Assembly: GCF_040096015.1 (NCBI RefSeq)
Contig: NZ_JBBMFO010000006.1
Location: 1 to 64,000 of the forward strand
Reading direction: 5' to 3'
Origin: Peptoniphilus_A hominis
GTDB taxonomy: Bacteria > Bacillota > Clostridia > Tissierellales > Peptoniphilaceae
DNA length: 64,000 bases
Under the pieces are notes generated by a model. The model was not told the DNA's origin. It worked only from the letters and a program-made list of their open reading frames with translations, and did not search any database. Numbering within the stretch: the first letter of the stretch is position 1; each line of letters starts with the position of its first letter. A program made the position numbers and the translations under genes. Positions 62,466-64,000 of the stretch are shown here, in pieces.

Positions 62466-62935
62466 CAATTGCTTGACATTGTAGGGAAAATCAACCTTGA
62501 TTAAAATTTTATTAGGTTTAAATCACGAGTATTCAGGTGATGTAAAAATTAGCAAGTAATTTAAAAATATCATATATTCCTCAAGATACATCCAATTTAA
62601 CAGGTAGCCTAAACGAGTATATTGACAACCAAGGTGTGGATGAAACATTGTGCAAAACAATTCTTAGAAAATTAGATTTTGCAAGAGAATTATTTGAAAT
62701 AGATATGAAGAACTATAGCGATGGACAAAAAAAGAAAGTTTTAATTGCCGTAAGTTTGTCAAAGCCAGCTCATATATTTATTTGGGACGAACCACTGAAT
62801 TATATAGATGTAATATCAAGAATACAGATTGAGGAATTTATAAAAGAAGCAAAACCTACACTTATATTTGTGGAACATGATAAGAGGTTTGTAGAAGACA
62901 TAGCTAATAAAATAATACGATTACAAACTAAATAA
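62466..62935 (+). pseudogene. ABC-F-type ATPase fragment, disrupted
   Basis: The last 99 codons (from 62636) encode a normal C-terminal ABC-F end: NYSDGQKKKVLIAVSLS as signature region, HIFIWDEPLNYIDV as Walker B and TLIFVEHDKRFV. Upstream, in other frames, IVGK is followed almost directly by STLIKILLGLNHEYSGDVKI, so the Walker A loop has lost several codons, and a second frameshift lies near 62550. The N-terminal ATPase domain is missing. It resembles the C-terminal half of ribosome-protecting antibiotic-resistance ABC-F proteins, but the remnant is too short to name a class. Confidence 0.7.
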
Positions 62936-63607
62936 TAACTCCCGGTTTGTCGAGGTGATACCTGTTAACGATACCCTTATGCTATCGTTAAAAAGTATGT
63001 GGATATGTTCCCACATACGAACGCGACTACTTGACATACTTGGTGTTCATTCGTTTCATAAGGAGCGCGTAACACTGCTTGTACGAGCTACGAAGTAGCG
63101 AAGTAGAAGCAGATGTACGTCCTATGCAAGGCACGCCCAAGAAAACGAGCAAGGTGAAGTTTGATTGGCTGCGTGCTACTGCAAGTATAGATATGCTCTC
63201 AATAACAAGACTAAAAGTTATCGTGAGTAGATGACACTGCCCGCGCCGCGCGACAGCTGTCCAAGAGCTAGGAGCAAAGCGACATGGCGATTGGAGACAG
63301 CGAACCGGGGAGTGCGTGGTATTGCTGTCAAAAGTGCAGAGTCTAAAGGCTAGAAAAATCTCGAAATCTAAGACATCGCAGAGTTTAAGCAGATGAGTTT
63401 GATTTCAGTATTCTTCTTGTTATTGTTTTATTAGAAGTCATACATCAAGAAATTGTAGTATGGTTGAGTTTACAAAATCACAGAGGACAGGTGCAGTTGA
63501 TGGGATAGATGTAAAAATTTATATATTGTAAAAACAATAATTATGCTTTTAAAATACTTAAGAAATAGAAATTGATAAACGTTGGCAAAATAATACGGAG
63601 TATTCAT
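62936..63607. other. GC-richer non-coding block with hairpins
   Basis: No convincing gene is found in about 670 bases. The first 400 are plainly richer in G and C than the rest of the window (for example GCCCGCGCCGCGCGACAG near 63240). Two hairpins open it: TTAACGATA/TATCGTTAA (62965-62973 and 62983-62991) and GTATGTGG/CCACATAC (62995-63002 and 63011-63018). It looks like foreign DNA left by an earlier insertion, or a structured RNA. From about 63400 the composition returns to AT-rich. Confidence 0.5.
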
Positions 63608-64000
63608 ATGAGTAAGAAATACAATGATGTGAGAATAAATTCAATTGAAAGAAATATAAAGAATAATGCTTTAGACTATTTGGATCATATTAATAAAAAT
63701 AAAAATGAGGAAGAAGTATTAAAAGTTTTAAAATATTCTGGTTATTTTGTTACAGATAGAAACGAAAAATTATTTAGTAACGATACTAAATGTCTAATAA
63801 AAAATTGGGTTAAAGATAACCTTTCAGATAATAGTTATAAGAAATTTAGACGATTATCTAAAGAGGGTAATAAACTAAATAAAAAAAGAAATCAAATTAA
63901 AGAAGATATATTTAAAACTGAGCTGATGAAGTGTTCATATTTAGACTTGGTGGAAAGGTTTAATGATCAAATATCTATGAATTTAGATAAATTAAGTGAA
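63608..64000 (+). CDS. Hypothetical protein, 3' partial
   Basis: A frame of 131 codons starting MSKKYNDVRINSIERNIKNN, still open at the window end, with ACGGAG ahead of the ATG. It is charged and predicted helical (NWVKDNLSDNSYKKFRRLSK, TELMKCSYLDLVERF). No family is recognised. It reads as a genuine gene from codon use and the start region; the product cannot be judged until the rest is seen. Confidence 0.6.
   Translation, partial: MSKKYNDVRINSIERNIKNNALDYLDHINKNKNEEEVLKVLKYSGYFVTDRNEKLFSNDTKCLIKNWVKDNLSDNSYKKFRRLSKEGNKLNKKRNQIKEDIFKTELMKCSYLDLVERFNDQISMNLDKLSE

Noticed and set aside
62636..62935. Short intact ABC ATP-binding gene of 99 codons
   Set aside because: It lacks Walker A and a ribosome binding site, and ABC-F homology continues upstream in other frames, so it is a pseudogene remnant.
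62936..63400. rRNA or tRNA fragment explaining the GC-rich block
   Set aside because: I could not find any recognisable conserved rRNA segment or a tRNA cloverleaf; the composition alone is not enough.

Overview
The window is AT-rich, low-GC Gram-positive DNA. Coding is dense, Shine-Dalgarno sites are strong (AAAGGAGG, AGGAGG), and the gene content is that of Firmicutes conjugative elements. Gene content and codon bias fit an anaerobic Clostridia/Tissierellia-type host (for example gut or oral anaerobic cocci). That is inference; no rRNA, tRNA or housekeeping gene is present to fix the taxon. Nearly all of the window is mobile DNA, nested at least two deep.

Region 1 (1-6777) is the right part of an integrative mobilizable element (IME): a MobA/MobL relaxase cut by the window edge, a DUF3801/PcfB-like protein, replisome-organizer-like genes (one reduced to a stub), an ORF6N protein and a large serine recombinase. 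It ends inside the maff2 gene of a larger element; the 3' 27 codons of maff2 resume at 6778.

Region 2 (6778-61422) is an ICE of the Tn1549/CTn type. Its transfer module (6778-21759) encodes TrbL/VirB6-like, PrgI/VirB3-like and VirB4 proteins, an orphan DNA methyltransferase, an NlpC/P60 cell-wall hydrolase, DUF4315, a BspA-LRR/coiled-coil surface protein, DUF4366 and a topoisomerase III. An AbiE type IV toxin-antitoxin pair with its own promoter/operator sits inside it. A decayed type III toxin-antitoxin locus (ToxN remnant behind an apparently intact RNA gene and promoter) follows. Next comes a 3467-residue ArdC-like/methylase/SNF2-helicase protein whose linker is overlapped in another frame by a TnpV-family gene with a perfect ribosome binding site, and then an OB-fold (SSB-like) protein.

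Region 3 (34537-42753) is cargo and the most interesting part. It looks like a complete, unfamiliar RiPP (ribosomally made, modified peptide) operon: a 33-residue precursor ending in YISCLCCWRI, a radical SAM/SPASM maturase, an M50 membrane protease with a PqqD-like front domain, a membrane-anchored spermidine-synthase-like enzyme, an ABC ATPase and permease, and a histidine kinase with a NarL-type response regulator. A promoter, an operator-like palindrome at the start site, a long inverted repeat around the precursor gene and a hairpin between precursor and maturase suggest tight control and self-sensing.

Region 4 (42903-45743) holds an IS256-family transposase relic, the mobilization genes on the minus strand (relaxase and MobC) and a candidate oriT with palindromes and short tandem repeats. 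Region 5 (46033-54523) is a second cargo operon under a TetR-type repressor with three copies of a 17-bp palindrome: ECF transporter (S, T, A), two half-size ABC exporter-type proteins and a MATE efflux pump. Region 6 (55334-61422) is the control and integration end: a sigma-like factor, a small protein and three tandem overlapping large serine recombinases. Region 7 (61423-64000) lies beyond the recombinases: a KilA-N protein, an ABC-F ATPase pseudogene, a GC-richer non-coding block and a gene cut by the window end.
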